A stretch of DNA of 64,000 nt from assembly GCA_002953655.1 (NCBI GenBank), contig CP025839.1:1860001-1924000 (forward strand), given 5' to 3'. Below the pieces are notes generated by a model. That model searched no databases. It worked only from the letters and a program-made list of their open reading frames with translations, and had not been told where the DNA came from. Below are positions 54,009 to 64,000 of this stretch, in pieces. A program made the translations under genes and the position numbers. The stretch's first letter is position 1; the number at the start of each line of letters is the position of its first letter. The DNA comes from Latilactobacillus sakei (lineage in GTDB: Bacteria; Bacillota; Bacilli; Lactobacillales; Lactobacillaceae).

Positions 54009-54625
54009 GTTAAATACCCTCCCGTAGTGCTCTGTTACGTCATGTAACCGTCTGCGCCATTCTTAGGACTCACCCTAACTGCTACAGCGCTAGTTCAAAT
54101 ATTTTAAACAAAAACCATAACTCTTGAGTTATGGTTTTATTCGAAAAGCAATTATTAGCCAAGCGCAATGAACACCCCCGTTAACAGAACAAGCTGTTAA
54201 TTTTTATAAAGCCCGTTAGAATAACATTAAAAAAAATAGATAATTACATTAATTACCTTGCACGCTATTAAACAATGGTGTAAACTAACTCTAGAGTTAA
54301 TGATTCACAAATCAAGAGTTGCGGTTTTTATTTTTATTAATTAACAAATTCTTTCTACGTTAAAAACATAGCTATAATCGTTATAAATTAGCCCTTTTAA
54401 TTCTAAATTCCCATTTTTACTAATTATAGAATTAAAAAATAACAGCTTATTATAAGCGTTAAATCAATCACATACCGGCTATTTTTATGATGTTTTTCTA
54501 ATTAACCATTTATTAGATATCATTTTTGGAATCAAATAATTCATCACGTTGATATCGGTTAAGTTAACAAACAATTCCAAATGTTAAATTACGACTACTC
54601 CTAACCGTATTTATTAATCCCAGTT
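54009..54625. promoter_or_regulatory. Leader/promoter region of the giant WxL gene, with palindromes
   Basis: About 620 bp without a supported gene. It holds GTTACGTCATGTAAC (54034-54048) close to the start codon. A perfect 13-bp-armed hairpin AAAACCATAACTC (54111-54138) is followed by T-rich sequence on the minus strand and could be a leader terminator. The perfect palindrome TAACTCTAGAGTTA (54286-54299) shares the AACTC/GAGTT core with it. No promoter could be fixed. Confidence 0.45.
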
Positions 54626-54682
54626 AAGCATATAAAAAGGAACTCATCACTGTGAAAGTGATGAGTTCCTTTTTATATGCTT
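54626..54682. terminator. Very strong bidirectional terminator of the Ig-like protein gene
   Basis: Perfect 26-bp arms around a 5-base loop (GTGAA), with internal AAAAAGGAAC/GTTCCTTTTT. Confidence 0.95.
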
Positions 54683-54703
54683 ATTTATTTTTAAATGTTA
54701 GAA

Positions 54704-55999
54704 TTATCCCTTTGGCATAACTAACAATGTTGTTTCCTTACTTACTTGATCACCATTATGTTCTGTGAAAATAACATTTGTTGGTAAAACATCTTGATCA
54801 ATTTGGCTTGTATCAAATTTGAATGATAAGCCGTCTTCGCTAACAGTCACATTATATTTTTCATTTGTATACATATCAACCGCCTCAATTGTATGTCCCG
54901 GTGTACTGATTTTACCGTTTACAATTACTCCCCACTTAACTCTTGATGCGTCCAATGAAGGTGCTGGTGGTACTGCGTTATCGTGTTCCACAATTGCTGT
55001 CCCAAACCCTTTAGTGCCTAATGCTGTTGTTTGATCAGCGTATAATTTCGTACCGGCTTTTTGTTGGATAATATCAGCAATGTATGTGCCATCAACGCCA
55101 GCAATTGCTGTCCCGATAACTGGACCATCTTCTGAGTTAGCACGAATTTTAACCGTTGAACCAGCTGGTGCGTTACCACCAATCACTTTAGTATCCGTAT
55201 CCTTAACTGGTGTATGAATTGTTGGTACTTGGTTAATAATTGTCCAGCCTTTATCTAATTTATCCCAGTTAATCTTACCTTCAGATTCTGCATCCCCGAT
55301 TAAGCTCCAATCTGGAATTGCTTCTGTTGATGTAACAACTGATTGAAATTGATAGAATGAGTTGTTATATGCATCAGGAATTCGTTCACCTAAATCTGTA
55401 ATCGCTTGACCTAAGTCGATATAGATGTGTGATTCAAGCGTTTGATTGTTGAAAATGTTGTATAAGCCAATCTTGTTTTGGAAGACTAAGACGTTATTCG
55501 TACGGTCGTATGAAATATCTTCGCGCTTATAAGTATATTTCTGTGGTTGTCCACCTTGGTTATTCGGTGCGTAGAAGTAACTTGATGGTTCGATATAATC
55601 TAAGAATGTTTTTCCATCTGCTGTTGTTTTATTCATTAACGCTTTAAATTCATCAGGCATTACGATCTGAGTTTTTGTTTTTTCACCCACTGCAAGAGCT
55701 ATAGTTGTCTTACCAGTATATGAAATCTGTAAAGTACCAGAAGTTAATGAAAAGTCATTTGATAGATGAACACCTTCAAGCATGTTTGAACCTTCAAAAG
55801 TTGTAGAACCTTTCGTTAAGAATCCAATACCTGCTTTTGGATCTGCAATCTTTGATTTTGCTTTTGTGTTTACTTTTTGTTCAGTCTTCACTGAGCTATT
55901 TTCGGCTGCCCGTACCGTTGCAACACCTGTGCTCACCATCAAACCTAACACCGTTGATGATGTTAATAATAAACTAACCATTTTTGTACTCTTGATCAT
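54704..55999 (-). CDS. Secreted surface protein with bacterial Ig-like domain
   Basis: 431 residues from the ATG at 55999. Five codons upstream are open but contain the GGAGGC that serves this ATG. Signal peptide (MIKSTKMVSLLLTSSTVLGL, cleavage near VRAA), an N-terminal beta-rich domain (~45-235), then an Ig-like domain (IHTPVKDTDTKVIGGNAPAG onset, ~250-330) and a last beta domain. No LPXTG, WxL or membrane tail. It lies at the head of the WxL cluster but is separated by a strong terminator. Confidence 0.75.
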   Translation of the reverse strand: MIKSTKMVSLLLTSSTVLGLMVSTGVATVRAAENSSVKTEQKVNTKAKSKIADPKAGIGFLTKGSTTFEGSNMLEGVHLSNDFSLTSGTLQISYTGKTTIALAVGEKTKTQIVMPDEFKALMNKTTADGKTFLDYIEPSSYFYAPNNQGGQPQKYTYKREDISYDRTNNVLVFQNKIGLYNIFNNQTLESHIYIDLGQAITDLGERIPDAYNNSFYQFQSVVTSTEAIPDWSLIGDAESEGKINWDKLDKGWTIINQVPTIHTPVKDTDTKVIGGNAPAGSTVKIRANSEDGPVIGTAIAGVDGTYIADIIQQKAGTKLYADQTTALGTKGFGTAIVEHDNAVPPAPSLDASRVKWGVIVNGKISTPGHTIEAVDMYTNEKYNVTVSEDGLSFKFDTSQIDQDVLPTNVIFTEHNGDQVSKETTLLVMPKG

Positions 56000-56159
56000 A
56001 ATTTTCGCCTCCATGTGCGTTTTTTATTTTTTAGCAGCGATCATTATTAGTCAATGACGTTAATTTCCTCTGCTATGTGAATAATGTACCATCTCATTTT
56101 CAATTGTGCAAGTAATATTTTCAATTAGATTTTTCCTATGTTAACAGACTTATTGACGC

Positions 56160-56173
56160 TGTAAGCGTTTCGA
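56160..56173 (+). promoter_or_regulatory. Weak cre-like site upstream of the Ig-like protein gene
   Basis: TGTAAGCGTTTCGA has the cre core but two mismatches to consensus. The rest of the 56000-56338 gap is AT-rich with no ORF of note. Confidence 0.25.
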
Positions 56174-56338
56174 AAATAAACTTTTTTTAAATTCACTTGG
56201 CTGAATATGTTATTTTTTTAACTTGTTTACCATTATATTTTGAGACATGTAAATATAACCTAATGCTTATATAAATCCTGCTATACCAGTCGTTTTCAGG
56301 ACTCATGCTAGGATTAGAAATAATTAACCGTTGCTACT

Positions 56339-56395
56339 AAAAAAGCATTATCTGTAAAATCACCTTTTTGAGGTTGTTTTCAGATAATGCTTTTT
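56339..56395 (-). terminator. Terminator of the ecf operon
   Basis: AAAAAGCATTATCTG and CAGATAATGCTTTTT pair around a 26-base loop that holds a smaller stem. Confidence 0.85.
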
Positions 56396-56406
56396 ATTAT
56401 TATTGA

Positions 56407-57207
56407 TTAACGTAAGATTACTAACCCAATCGTTAATACCGCCATTGCGACAAACGCGAGCGTATCTCTTGTCTGCCATTTCAAGACACGATATTTACTG
56501 CGGCCTTCGCCACCTTGATAACCACGGGCTTCCATGGCAGTTGCTAAGTCATCAGCCCGGTTGAAGCTACTAACAAATAGCGGAATTAAGATGGGAATAA
56601 TAGCTTTCATTTGTTGCAAAAGACTACCTTCGCCGAAATCAACACCCCGCGCACGTTGCGCATTCATAATCTTCGTGGTTTCATCCATCAACGTTGGTAC
56701 GAAGCGTAGGGCAATTGATAACATCAATGCGACTTCATAGACTGGGAAATGGATGACTTTTAATGGCTTCAGGATCGATTCGATCGCATCCGCTAATGAT
56801 AACGGTGGTGTCGTTAACGTTAAGAGCGTCGACATGAAGATAATCAATACAAAACGCATGAAGATATACGCCCCGTTGAGTAATCCGAACTTGGTTAGGC
56901 TCAAGAAGCCCCACTGCCAATAGACGGTGCCTCCACGCGTGAAGAAAATTTGGAGTAAAACGGTAAAGAGGATGAGCCACAATAATGGCCGCACCCCTTT
57001 CAAGAAGAAACTGAGTTTAATTTTCGAAATTAGAATTAAAGCCATCGTGAAAACAAATAATAAAAGATAAGCTGGCCAAGAGCGTGCTAAGAAAATGATT
57101 CCGATGTAATAGAAACTGGCAATTAACTTCGCCCGTGGGTCCATTCGATGCAGGATTGAATCTCCCGGGATATAGCGGCCTAGAATTAGTTTATTCATTA
57201 GCGCCAC
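56407..57207 (-). CDS. ecfT: ECF transporter transmembrane subunit EcfT
   Basis: 266 residues with five or six membrane helices. The EcfT coupling motifs are [10 protein letters not shown] and [10 protein letters not shown]. It joins substrate-specific S components (vitamins, metals) to the two ATPases. Overlaps ecfA2 by 17 bp. Position next to rplQ is standard in Firmicutes. Confidence 0.95.
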   Translation of the reverse strand: MALMNKLILGRYIPGDSILHRMDPRAKLIASFYYIGIIFLARSWPAYLLLFVFTMALILISKIKLSFFLKGVRPLLWLILFTVLLQIFFTRGGTVYWQWGFLSLTKFGLLNGAYIFMRFVLIIFMSTLLTLTTPPLSLADAIESILKPLKVIHFPVYEVALMLSIALRFVPTLMDETTKIMNAQRARGVDFGEGSLLQQMKAIIPILIPLFVSSFNRADDLATAMEARGYQGGEGRSKYRVLKWQTRDTLAFVAMAVLTIGLVILR

Positions 57208-58066
57208 CTGCTTCCTGTGGTAACTGATCGCGCAACATTGCCGCCAACTCGTGTTCCGTTAACGGTACCTTAGGGAATACAAAGCCCTTCTTGATTAATG
57301 CTTGGGCAAACTGCGTCGTGGTGGGCAGACCTAGTTGTTTAGACGTTAGCCATTCCGGATCGGCAAAAATTTCGCGCGGTGTCCCACTCTTGGCAATCCC
57401 TCCATTTTCCAAGACAACAACGTGATCTGCATAGTTAGCAACATCGTCCATTTGATGTGTAACCATCACAATTGTCATCCCCTGTTCGCGGTGCAGCTTT
57501 TCAAATAAGCCCATCATTTCCCGGCGACCAACTGGATCGAGCCCAGCGGTTGGTTCATCGAGAATTAAGACTTCTGGCTGCATGGCCAAAACACCAGCAA
57601 TTGCAACCCGGCGCATCTGGCCACCGGATAAATCAAATGGTGATTGTTCTAAGACCGCTTCTGGCAGACCAACCAGTTCAACCATTGCTTTAGCCCGTTC
57701 AAGCGCTTCGGCTTCTGGTACCCCGAAATTTTGGGGGCCAAAGGCGATATCCTTTTGGACCGTAGCTTCAAATAATTGACTTTCTGGAAATTGGAAGACC
57801 ATACCAACTTTTTGCCGGATAATCTTCAAATTTTTGTTATTCGTTTCAGGCGTAATTTGGCGCTCACCAATCTGCACGATCCCTTCAGTCGGCTTCAACA
57901 ACGCATTCAAGTGTTGCAATAACGTCGACTTGCCACTGCCGGTATGGCCGATTAATGCTGTATAAGAGCCCGATTCAATCGTTAAATTAATGTGTTTTAA
58001 CCCAATCCCTTGAAAAGGTGTCCCGGGTTGATACGTATAACTTACATCTTTGAATGTAATGTCCAT
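57191..58066 (-). CDS. ecfA2: ECF transporter ATPase EcfA2
   Basis: 291 residues. Walker [10 protein letters not shown], signature [13 protein letters not shown], Walker [12 protein letters not shown]. Pairs with EcfA1 to power uptake of vitamins through EcfT. Overlaps ecfA1 by 25 bp. Confidence 0.95.
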   Translation of the reverse strand: MDITFKDVSYTYQPGTPFQGIGLKHINLTIESGSYTALIGHTGSGKSTLLQHLNALLKPTEGIVQIGERQITPETNNKNLKIIRQKVGMVFQFPESQLFEATVQKDIAFGPQNFGVPEAEALERAKAMVELVGLPEAVLEQSPFDLSGGQMRRVAIAGVLAMQPEVLILDEPTAGLDPVGRREMMGLFEKLHREQGMTIVMVTHQMDDVANYADHVVVLENGGIAKSGTPREIFADPEWLTSKQLGLPTTTQFAQALIKKGFVFPKVPLTEHELAAMLRDQLPQEAGGANE

Positions 58067-58884
58067 AGATGATCAACCATCCTTTCCGTTGTGAGATAGT
58101 CCGCTGGCATCGGTACGCCTAACTTAGTAAGTGCTGCTTTGAGTTTCTCGGGATACGGTACATCTAACCCGAGGTCGAGCAATCGTTGGCCATATGCAAA
58201 GATTTCGGCTGGTGTCCCTTGATCAATCACTTGTCCCTTGTCTAACATAACAATCCGATCCGCACTAGCCGCTTCGTCAATATCATGGGTAATGGAAAGC
58301 ACGGTCATTTTCGTTTCTTGTTTCAACGTATGAATGGTCTCGAGGACTTCTTGGCGTCCCTTAGGATCAAGCATGCTTGTTGCTTCATCGAGAATGAGAA
58401 TCTCAGGTTGTTGGGCGATAATCCCCGCTAATGCCACTCGTTGCTTCTGGCCGCCTGATAAACGACTTGGTTCGCGCGTCATAAATTGGGTCATACCAAC
58501 GCGGTCAACCGCATCTTGAACCCGTCGCTGCATTTCAGTCCGTTCAATCCCTTGGTTTTCCAGACCAAACGCCACATCATCTTCGACCGTCGCGCCAACA
58601 AATTGATTATCCGGATTTTGGAAAACCATGCCAATCTTACGGCGAATGTCCCAAACGGTTTCAATCGATAAGGGTAATCCATCAATCGTAATACTTCCTG
58701 ACTGTAAATCTAATAAGCCATTCAAGGATTTGGCAAACGTACTCTTACCACTCCCATTATGGCCAATAATTGCGACCCACTCATCGGCATTGATGCTGAC
58801 CGATAAATCATTAAGGGCCAACCGATTCGCCTGTGGGTATTCATATTTTAAATGTGTCACTTCTATGATTTTATTTTCATTCAT
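58042..58884 (-). CDS. ecfA1: ECF transporter ATPase EcfA1
   Basis: 280 residues. Walker [10 protein letters not shown], signature [13 protein letters not shown], Walker [12 protein letters not shown]. First gene of the ecf operon. Its ATG is only 28 bp from repeat array B, so the array lies in the leader if transcription starts upstream of it. Confidence 0.95.
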   Translation of the reverse strand: MNENKIIEVTHLKYEYPQANRLALNDLSVSINADEWVAIIGHNGSGKSTFAKSLNGLLDLQSGSITIDGLPLSIETVWDIRRKIGMVFQNPDNQFVGATVEDDVAFGLENQGIERTEMQRRVQDAVDRVGMTQFMTREPSRLSGGQKQRVALAGIIAQQPEILILDEATSMLDPKGRQEVLETIHTLKQETKMTVLSITHDIDEAASADRIVMLDKGQVIDQGTPAEIFAYGQRLLDLGLDVPYPEKLKAALTKLGVPMPADYLTTERMVDHLWTLHSKM

Positions 58885-58911
58885 TGAGAATACCTAATTT
58901 CATGATTTAGA

Positions 58912-59265
58912 GTGCCATTTCAAGCGGTAGCTTCTGAGTATAGCATAATCAGGTGAATTAACGATGTAATCGTTGATTTGACTGATGTCGCTAGACGGAA
59001 GAAGTTGCTTGAAAGGGCACGTTTCAATTTAGAGTGCCGTCAAAGCGTTTTGGCTCTGAGCATTAGCCTAGTATCGTGAATAAGCGACACAGTCGATTGT
59101 TTGCGATGCATAGCTAAGCACAAAAGGCAGCTTTGAAAGGCACGTTTCAATTTAGAGTGCCACTTCAAGCGGTAAATTCTGAGTATAGCATAATCAGGTG
59201 AATTAACGATGTAATCGTTGATTTACCTGATGTCGCTAGACGCAAGAAGTTGCTTGAAAGGGCAC
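58912..59265. repeat. Array B: three tandem hairpin repeats (58912-59020, 59034-59143, 59157-59265)
   Basis: Units of 109, 110 and 109 bp begin GTGCC and end GGCAC, separated by identical 13-bp linkers GTTTCAATTTAGA. Outer stems: units 1 and 3 TTCAAGC/GCTTGAA; unit 2 TCAAAGC/GCTTTGA. Inner stems include AACGAT/ATCGTT (units 1, 3) and AAGCGAC/GTCGATT (unit 2). Units 1 and 3 are nearly identical; unit 2 is diverged but keeps the same fold and length. Same family, unit length and spacing as array A at 168-470. It lies in the gap between the rplQ terminator and ecfA1. Confidence 0.87.
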
Positions 59266-59384
59266 GTTTCTACCAAAATCGCCCAACCACTTGCTTCTAG
59301 GGCTGCGAAACTACCCTCTATTTTATCATAGAATCCCCTTAAAGTGGCTGTGTAAGTCGCTCTGTTTATATTTCTACCTAACAC

Positions 59385-59422
59385 AAAAAACGCCTAACTC
59401 TGTTAACAGAATTAGACGTTTT
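59385..59422 (-). terminator. Terminator of the spc/alpha ribosomal operon
   Basis: AAAACGTCTAATTCTGTT pairs with AACAGAGTTAGGCGTTTT on the minus strand, then a T-run. It lies 135 bp after rplQ; the stretch between shows no ORF. Confidence 0.8.
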
Positions 59423-59556
59423 ATTATGTAAATCATCAATCGATGAAAGCTATGCTGTAGTGCTAACATAACCTTAGGACTAGACTTGGCAAATAAATGC
59501 CATCATCATAACGCCCTGTCTCATCGATCAAATGACCTAGAAATCATTTTTTATTA

Positions 59557-59937
59557 TTAAACAAGTTCAATAATAACCATTAATGCACCGTCACCACGAC
59601 GAGGGGCTGTTTTAAGAATGCGTGTGTAACCACCATTTCTTTCAGCATAACGTGGAGCAATGTCACTAAATAACTTTTGTAAAGCAGATTGAACGATTAC
59701 AGCATCGTCTTCTTCGCGAATATCAGCTACTTCGTTACGAACGAATGCTGCAGCTTGACGACGAGCGTGTAAATCACCGCGTTTACCTAAAGTGATCATT
59801 TTTTCAGTTGTTTTACGAATTTCTTTGGCACGAGCTTCAGTAGTAACAATACGTTCATTGATGATTAAATCTGTTGTCAAATCACGTAACATTGCTTTAC
59901 GTTGTGAGCTTGTACGACCTAATTTACGATAACTCAT
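59557..59937 (-). CDS. rplQ: Ribosomal protein L17
   Basis: 126 residues with [20 protein letters not shown] and [20 protein letters not shown] typical of bacterial L17. Last gene of the alpha operon, 26 bp after rpoA. Confidence 0.98.
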   Translation of the reverse strand: MSYRKLGRTSSQRKAMLRDLTTDLIINERIVTTEARAKEIRKTTEKMITLGKRGDLHARRQAAAFVRNEVADIREEDDAVIVQSALQKLFSDIAPRYAERNGGYTRILKTAPRRGDGALMVIIELV

Positions 59938-59963
59938 GAATGGAGTCCCTCCTTCTTATCAGT

Positions 59964-60902
59964 TTATTCTTCTGTGCGTAAGCCTAAGCCAAGATCAAAT
60001 AACTTGTTCTTAACTTCTTCTAACGACTTGCGACCAAGATTTCTAACTTTCATCATATCTGCTTCTGATTTGTCAGTTAACTCTTGAACAGTGTTGATAC
60101 CAGCGCGTTTCAAACAGTTGTATGAACGGACTGATAAATCTAACTCTTCAATTGTCATTTCAAGCATTTTTTCTTTATGCGTCTCTTCTTTTTCGACCAT
60201 GATTTCAGCATTCTTCGCTTCATCAGTAAGATCTACAAAGATTGCCAAATGCTCTGTCATAATCTTCGCAGCTAAGCTAATAGCTTCTCTAGGACTGATG
60301 GAACCGTTTGTCCAAACATCAAGTGTTAACTTGTCGAAATCGTTACGACGACCAACACGTGTACTTTCTACTTGATAGTTGACACGACTGATTGGGGTAT
60401 AAATTGAGTCGATTGGTAAAACACCAATTGGCATATCGTCTGACTTGTTTTGAACAGCAGCAACATAACCACGGCCTTTTTTAACTGTCATTCGCACGTG
60501 GAAATTGCCGCCTTCAGCTACTGTACAAATATATTGATCAGTATTTAAGACTTCAACATCGTCATCCGAAATGATATCAGCAGCAGTAACTGTTGCTGGT
60601 CCCTTAACGTCAATCTCAATCGTTTTGTCTTCTTCAACGTGCAATTTAAGTGCTAATTTTTTGATATTCAAAATGATTTGTGTCACGTCTTCTAGGACGC
60701 CATCAATTGTTGAAAATTCATGTAAGACACCATCAATTTGGATATCTGTGACAGCAGTACCTGGTAAAGATGCTAATAAGATACGACGTAAAGAGTTACC
60801 TAAAGTCGTACCGTAGCCACGTTCAAGTGGTTCAACAACGAATTTACCGTAGTTAGTACTTTCATCAACCTTTGTAATGTTTGGTTTTTCAAATTCGATC
60901 AT
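59964..60902 (-). CDS. rpoA: RNA polymerase alpha subunit
   Basis: 312 residues. N-terminal assembly domain ([26 protein letters not shown]-type segment) and C-terminal DNA-binding domain ([35 protein letters not shown]). Length is normal for Firmicutes. Confidence 0.98.
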
Positions 60903-60985
60903 TCTTATCTTTTACCCCTTTCAAAACGAGAAGTGTTTATACGTGAACACGTTTCAGTTTGTCTCAAAATGAAGCGTAGCCCAGA

Positions 60986-61378
60986 CTAAACACGACGGCG
61001 TTTTGGAGGACGAGATCCATTATGAGGAACTGGTGTGACGTCACGAATAGCAGTAACTTCTAAACCAGTTGCTTGTAATGAGCGGATTGCAGCTTCACGA
61101 CCAGAACCTGGTCCTTTAACAGCAACTTCAATAGATTTCATACCATGTTCCATGGCTTCTTTACCAGCAGCTTCTGCAGCCATTTGAGCAGCAAAAGGTG
61201 TTGACTTACGACTACCTTTGAAACCTAATGAACCAGCAGATGACCATGCAACAGCATTCCCGTTAGGATCAGTGATCATTACAAGAGTGTTGTTAAATGT
61301 TGAGTGAATATGTGCAACGCCAGCTTCGATATTTTTCTTTACACGACGCTTACGTGGTGCATTCTTCTTGTTTGCCAT
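60986..61378 (-). CDS. rpsK: Ribosomal protein S11
   Basis: 130 residues with [20 protein letters not shown] and the C-terminal [13 protein letters not shown]. 30S platform protein. GAGG before ATG. Confidence 0.98.
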   Translation of the reverse strand: MANKKNAPRKRRVKKNIEAGVAHIHSTFNNTLVMITDPNGNAVAWSSAGSLGFKGSRKSTPFAAQMAAEAAGKEAMEHGMKSIEVAVKGPGSGREAAIRSLQATGLEVTAIRDVTPVPHNGSRPPKRRRV

Positions 61379-61401
61379 AAATTATAACCTCCTTTTACTG
61401 A

Positions 61402-61767
61402 TTATTTTTTCTTGCCTGCGATAGAAACTTTCTTACCTTTACGTGTACGAGCGTTGTTCTTCGTGTTTTGACCACGAACTGGTAAACCACGACGATGACG
61501 CATGCCACGATAAGAACCGATTTCTTGTAGACGTTTGATGTTTAAGCTAACTTCACGACGAAGATCGCCTTCAACTTTAACTGTATCTAATGCTGCACGG
61601 ATCTTGTCTTCTTGATCCGGCGTTAAATCGCGTGTACGGACGTCTGTTGGGACGCCAGCATCAGCCAAGACTTTAACGGCAGTTGTATTTCCGATTCCGA
61701 AAATATAAGTTAAAGCAATCACAATTTGTTTATCACGTGGTAAATCCACACCTGCGATACGAGCCAT
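61402..61767 (-). CDS. rpsM: Ribosomal protein S13
   Basis: 121 residues with [20 protein letters not shown] and [18 protein letters not shown]. Located in the 30S head. GGAGG before ATG. Confidence 0.98.
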   Translation of the reverse strand: MARIAGVDLPRDKQIVIALTYIFGIGNTTAVKVLADAGVPTDVRTRDLTPDQEDKIRAALDTVKVEGDLRREVSLNIKRLQEIGSYRGMRHRRGLPVRGQNTKNNARTRKGKKVSIAGKKK

Positions 61768-61789
61768 TCTTGCACCTCCTGCTTATTAA

Positions 61790-61906
61790 TTAACCTTGAC
61801 GTTGTTTGTGTTTTGGATTAGCTGCGCAGATAATCATAACGCGGCCTTTTCGTTTAATAACTTTACAATGTTCGCACATTGGTTTTACTGATGGTCTTAC
61901 TTTCAT
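61790..61906 (-). CDS. rpmJ: Ribosomal protein L36
   Basis: 38 residues, [20 protein letters not shown] onward. It is the zinc-binding form with Cys11, Cys14, Cys27 and His33. Too short for usual ORF cut-offs; placed between infA and rpsM as in other Firmicutes. GGAGG lies before the ATG. Confidence 0.97.
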
Positions 61907-61938
61907 ATCGACTGACCTCCTTGATATGATCCTTACGC

Positions 61939-62157
61939 CTATTTAAAGCGATACGTAATTCGTCCCTTAGTCAAATCATATGGTGATAGTTCAACTGTCA
62001 CACGGTCTCCCGGTAAAATCTTGATGTAATTCTTACGGATTTTACCTGAAACGTGTGCCAAAATCACAGCACCATTTTCAAGTTCTACTTTGAACATTGC
62101 ATTTGGTAAAGTATCAGTTACTTTACCTTCAATTTCAATGACGTCATCTTTTGCCAC
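61939..62157 (-). CDS. infA: Translation initiation factor IF-1
   Basis: 72 residues, one OB-fold ([40 protein letters not shown]). Binds the 30S A-site during initiation. Confidence 0.98.
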
Positions 62158-62348
62158 GCAAAAGTACCCCCTTGTGGTTATGAAAATTCATACAGAAAAA
62201 TGGTGAGAGCTCTCCGCACTCACCCTAGTGTCATACCGAGATATTATATCACAAGCATTAAATTTTTAAAAGCACTGAGTACTTAGTCATTAACCACAAG
62301 TCAGGCTTTTACGTGAATAATGACCTAAAAGATCACTTGAGTTGATGA

Positions 62349-63005
62349 CTAGTCTTTAATGGTATCAAGTACTTTTTTAACGGCAGCGAACACGTCATCA
62401 ATTTCTTGATTCCCATCTACCGTGTAAAGCAGGTTACGTTTTTCATAAAAATCAAGTAAAGGTGTATTCATTTCGATATTGACCTTTAAGCGATTCTTAA
62501 CCGTTTCAGGTTTATCATCTTCTCGTTGGAAGAAGACGTGGCCGCCACAGCGATCACATGTGCCTTCCACTTGAGTTGGATGGTAAAGCTTGTGGTACGT
62601 TGCGCCACAAGTTTTACAAATGAAGCGACCAGATAAACGATCAGCCAAGATTTCAGGATCAACATCAATGTTAATCACACCATCTAAAGGTTTGTTCAAT
62701 TTATCAGTAATGACCGCTAAAGCATCCGCTTGGTCAAGTGTCCGAGGAAAACCATCAAGAAGATAACCTACATTAGTATCTGCTTGTGAAAGACGTTCCT
62801 CGACAATTCCGTTTGTCACATCGTCTGGTACCAATTCACCTTTGTCGATGAAGGCCTTAGCTTTAACACCAAGGTCTGTTTGATCTGCCATAGCAGCTCT
62901 AAACATGTCACCAGTTGAAATGTGTGGAATATGATAAGCGTCAACAATCTTTTCAGCTTGTGTTCCCTTACCAGCGCCAGGAAGTCCCATTAACATGAGA
63001 TTCAT
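62349..63005 (-). CDS. adk: Adenylate kinase
   Basis: 218 residues. P-loop [13 protein letters not shown]-binding region, and a zinc-type lid with CKTCG and CDRCG cysteines. Interconverts ATP, AMP and ADP. Follows secY as usual. Confidence 0.98.
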   Translation of the reverse strand: MNLMLMGLPGAGKGTQAEKIVDAYHIPHISTGDMFRAAMADQTDLGVKAKAFIDKGELVPDDVTNGIVEERLSQADTNVGYLLDGFPRTLDQADALAVITDKLNKPLDGVINIDVDPEILADRLSGRFICKTCGATYHKLYHPTQVEGTCDRCGGHVFFQREDDKPETVKNRLKVNIEMNTPLLDFYEKRNLLYTVDGNQEIDDVFAAVKKVLDTIKD

Positions 63006-63058
63006 GCCTTTGCCTCCTATTTAAAACAAGGATTCAATACTTTTTAAACGATAATTGC

Positions 63059-64000
63059 TTATCGAATGAAGCCAACGTATTTCCGTTTCATGAGTAAACC
63101 TTCGAGTTGACGTGTGCTTTCAAGCGCCACACCAACGACGATTAGTAAACTAGTCCCACCTAAACCAATTGATTGAGGTAGACCACCGAGGTTTGCTGCT
63201 AATTGAGGTAATAATGCAATTACCCCTAAGAACAACGCACCGACAGTCGATAGTCGCATTAATACGCCGGAGAGATATTTCTCGGTACCTTTACCCGGCC
63301 AAACACCTGGGATATAACTCCCTTGTTTGGTCAAGTTCTCAGCAACTTTTTCAGGGTTAACCTGAACAAACGCGTAGAAGAAGGTAAAGAGAATAATGAG
63401 CACCGTATAAACGATCGAACCTGTCACAGTTTGCATACTGAAAATGTCTGACATAACTTTGAACCAAGCATCTTCACCATGGCTTCCCTGGAAGGCCATT
63501 AAGATTGTTTGAGGTGTCATAATAAATGAACTAGCAAAGATAACCGGAATCACACCAGCAACATTGACCTTTAGTGGTAAGTAACTGTTGTCACCTGCAC
63601 CTGCTTCGCGACGTGTATATTGAATTGGAATCTTACGGTTCGCCTGTTGCACCCAAGTAACGAAAGTCACAATGACTAAAACCGCTACAATCAAGCCAAC
63701 AACGAACAAGATACCAAGCCACATTTCACCTTTAGAAGCATTCAAGACATGTTCCTTGATGATTTGATGAAGGCCACTTGGGAGGCGCGCAATGATACCC
63801 GCGAAGATAATCATTGAAACACCATTCCCTAAACCTTTATCAGTTATCTGTTCACCTAACCAAGTAATTAACATCGTCCCACCCGTCAGGATGATCCCGA
63901 TGCTAACGAAGGTCTTAATTCCTGGATCCTTAACCAAACCCATTTGACTGAGTGAGTTAAAGCCAGCAGTAATCCCAATTGATTGGATAAACGCTAAGAT
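63059..64000 (-). CDS. secY: Preprotein translocase SecY, C-terminal part (runs off right edge)
   Basis: 314 residues visible; the frame stays open to base 64000 (upstream residues ILAFIQSIGITAGFNSLSQ). Helices and loops of SecY are recognisable: KGLGNGVSMIIFAGI, QQANRKIPIQYTRRE and GSYIPGVWPGKGTEKYL. Forms the membrane channel of the Sec system. Next to adk in the spc operon. Confidence 0.97.
   Translation of the reverse strand: MLAFIQSIGITAGFNSLSQMGLVKDPGIKTFVSIGIILTGGTMLITWLGEQITDKGLGNGVSMIIFAGIIARLPSGLHQIIKEHVLNASKGEMWLGILFVVGLIVAVLVIVTFVTWVQQANRKIPIQYTRREAGAGDNSYLPLKVNVAGVIPVIFASSFIMTPQTILMAFQGSHGEDAWFKVMSDIFSMQTVTGSIVYTVLIILFTFFYAFVQVNPEKVAENLTKQGSYIPGVWPGKGTEKYLSGVLMRLSTVGALFLGVIALLPQLAANLGGLPQSIGLGGTSLLIVVGVALESTRQLEGLLMKRKYVGFIR

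Noticed and set aside
39088-56000. Prophage or IS-bounded island
   Set aside because: No integrase, transposase, terminal repeats or tRNA target seen; the regions are called accessory on content and context only.
58912-59265. CRISPR-like array
   Set aside because: Units are 110-bp hairpins with 13-bp identical linkers, no unique spacers of CRISPR size and no cas genes nearby.

Overview
The window is chromosomal DNA of a low-GC Gram-positive lactic acid bacterium. The best fit is Latilactobacillus (L. sakei/curvatus group). The reasons are a heterodimeric LacL/LacM beta-galactosidase with overlapping genes, tandem pepC, WxL surface-protein genes, MntH, a phenolic acid decarboxylase and the usual Firmicutes ribosomal gene order. 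Species assignment rests on recognition, not on a search. Nearly all genes are on the minus strand. No rRNA, tRNA, IS element, prophage or CRISPR array was seen.

Left part (1-9.2 kb): the end of one pepC gene, an array of three hairpin repeats (168-470), and an intact pepC. A seven-gene minus-strand operon (9096 to 1915) then encodes a glycosylasparaginase, a GntR/UTRA regulator, an orphan PTS EIIC, a GrdB-like protein, two M42 peptidases (one lacking three metal ligands) and an M20 peptidase. Its promoter carries an embedded GntR-type palindrome and a cre site. Together these look like a peptide or glyco-amino-acid scavenging unit.

Middle (9.2-39 kb): a glycine-betaine-type ABC transporter, a YjeM-like permease, MgtC, MntH, phenolic acid decarboxylase, AdhP, a NapA-type antiporter divergent from a P-type ATPase (both with structured leaders), a nucleoid-associated protein, a probable ncRNA, several envelope proteins of unknown role, lacLM behind a strong promoter with a cre site, two XRE regulators, and small membrane or lipoprotein genes including two DUF6287-like proteins.

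Right part (39-64 kb): a KAP-type P-loop NTPase of AT-rich composition, then rpsI-rplM-truA, a 12 kb WxL surface island (MarR, short WxL protein, small membrane peptide, two DUF916/DUF3324-type proteins, a 2135-residue MucBP/WxL adhesin, an Ig-like protein), ecfT-ecfA2-ecfA1, a second array of the same hairpin repeat (58912-59265), and the alpha/spc operon end (rplQ, rpoA, rpsK, rpsM, rpmJ, infA, adk, secY). In Bacillus ecfT is followed directly by truA, so the WxL island interrupts a conserved junction.

The most unusual signal is the family of ~110-bp hairpin units in two distant three-unit arrays. Their stems change sequence but keep pairing (covariation), which points to selection on structure.
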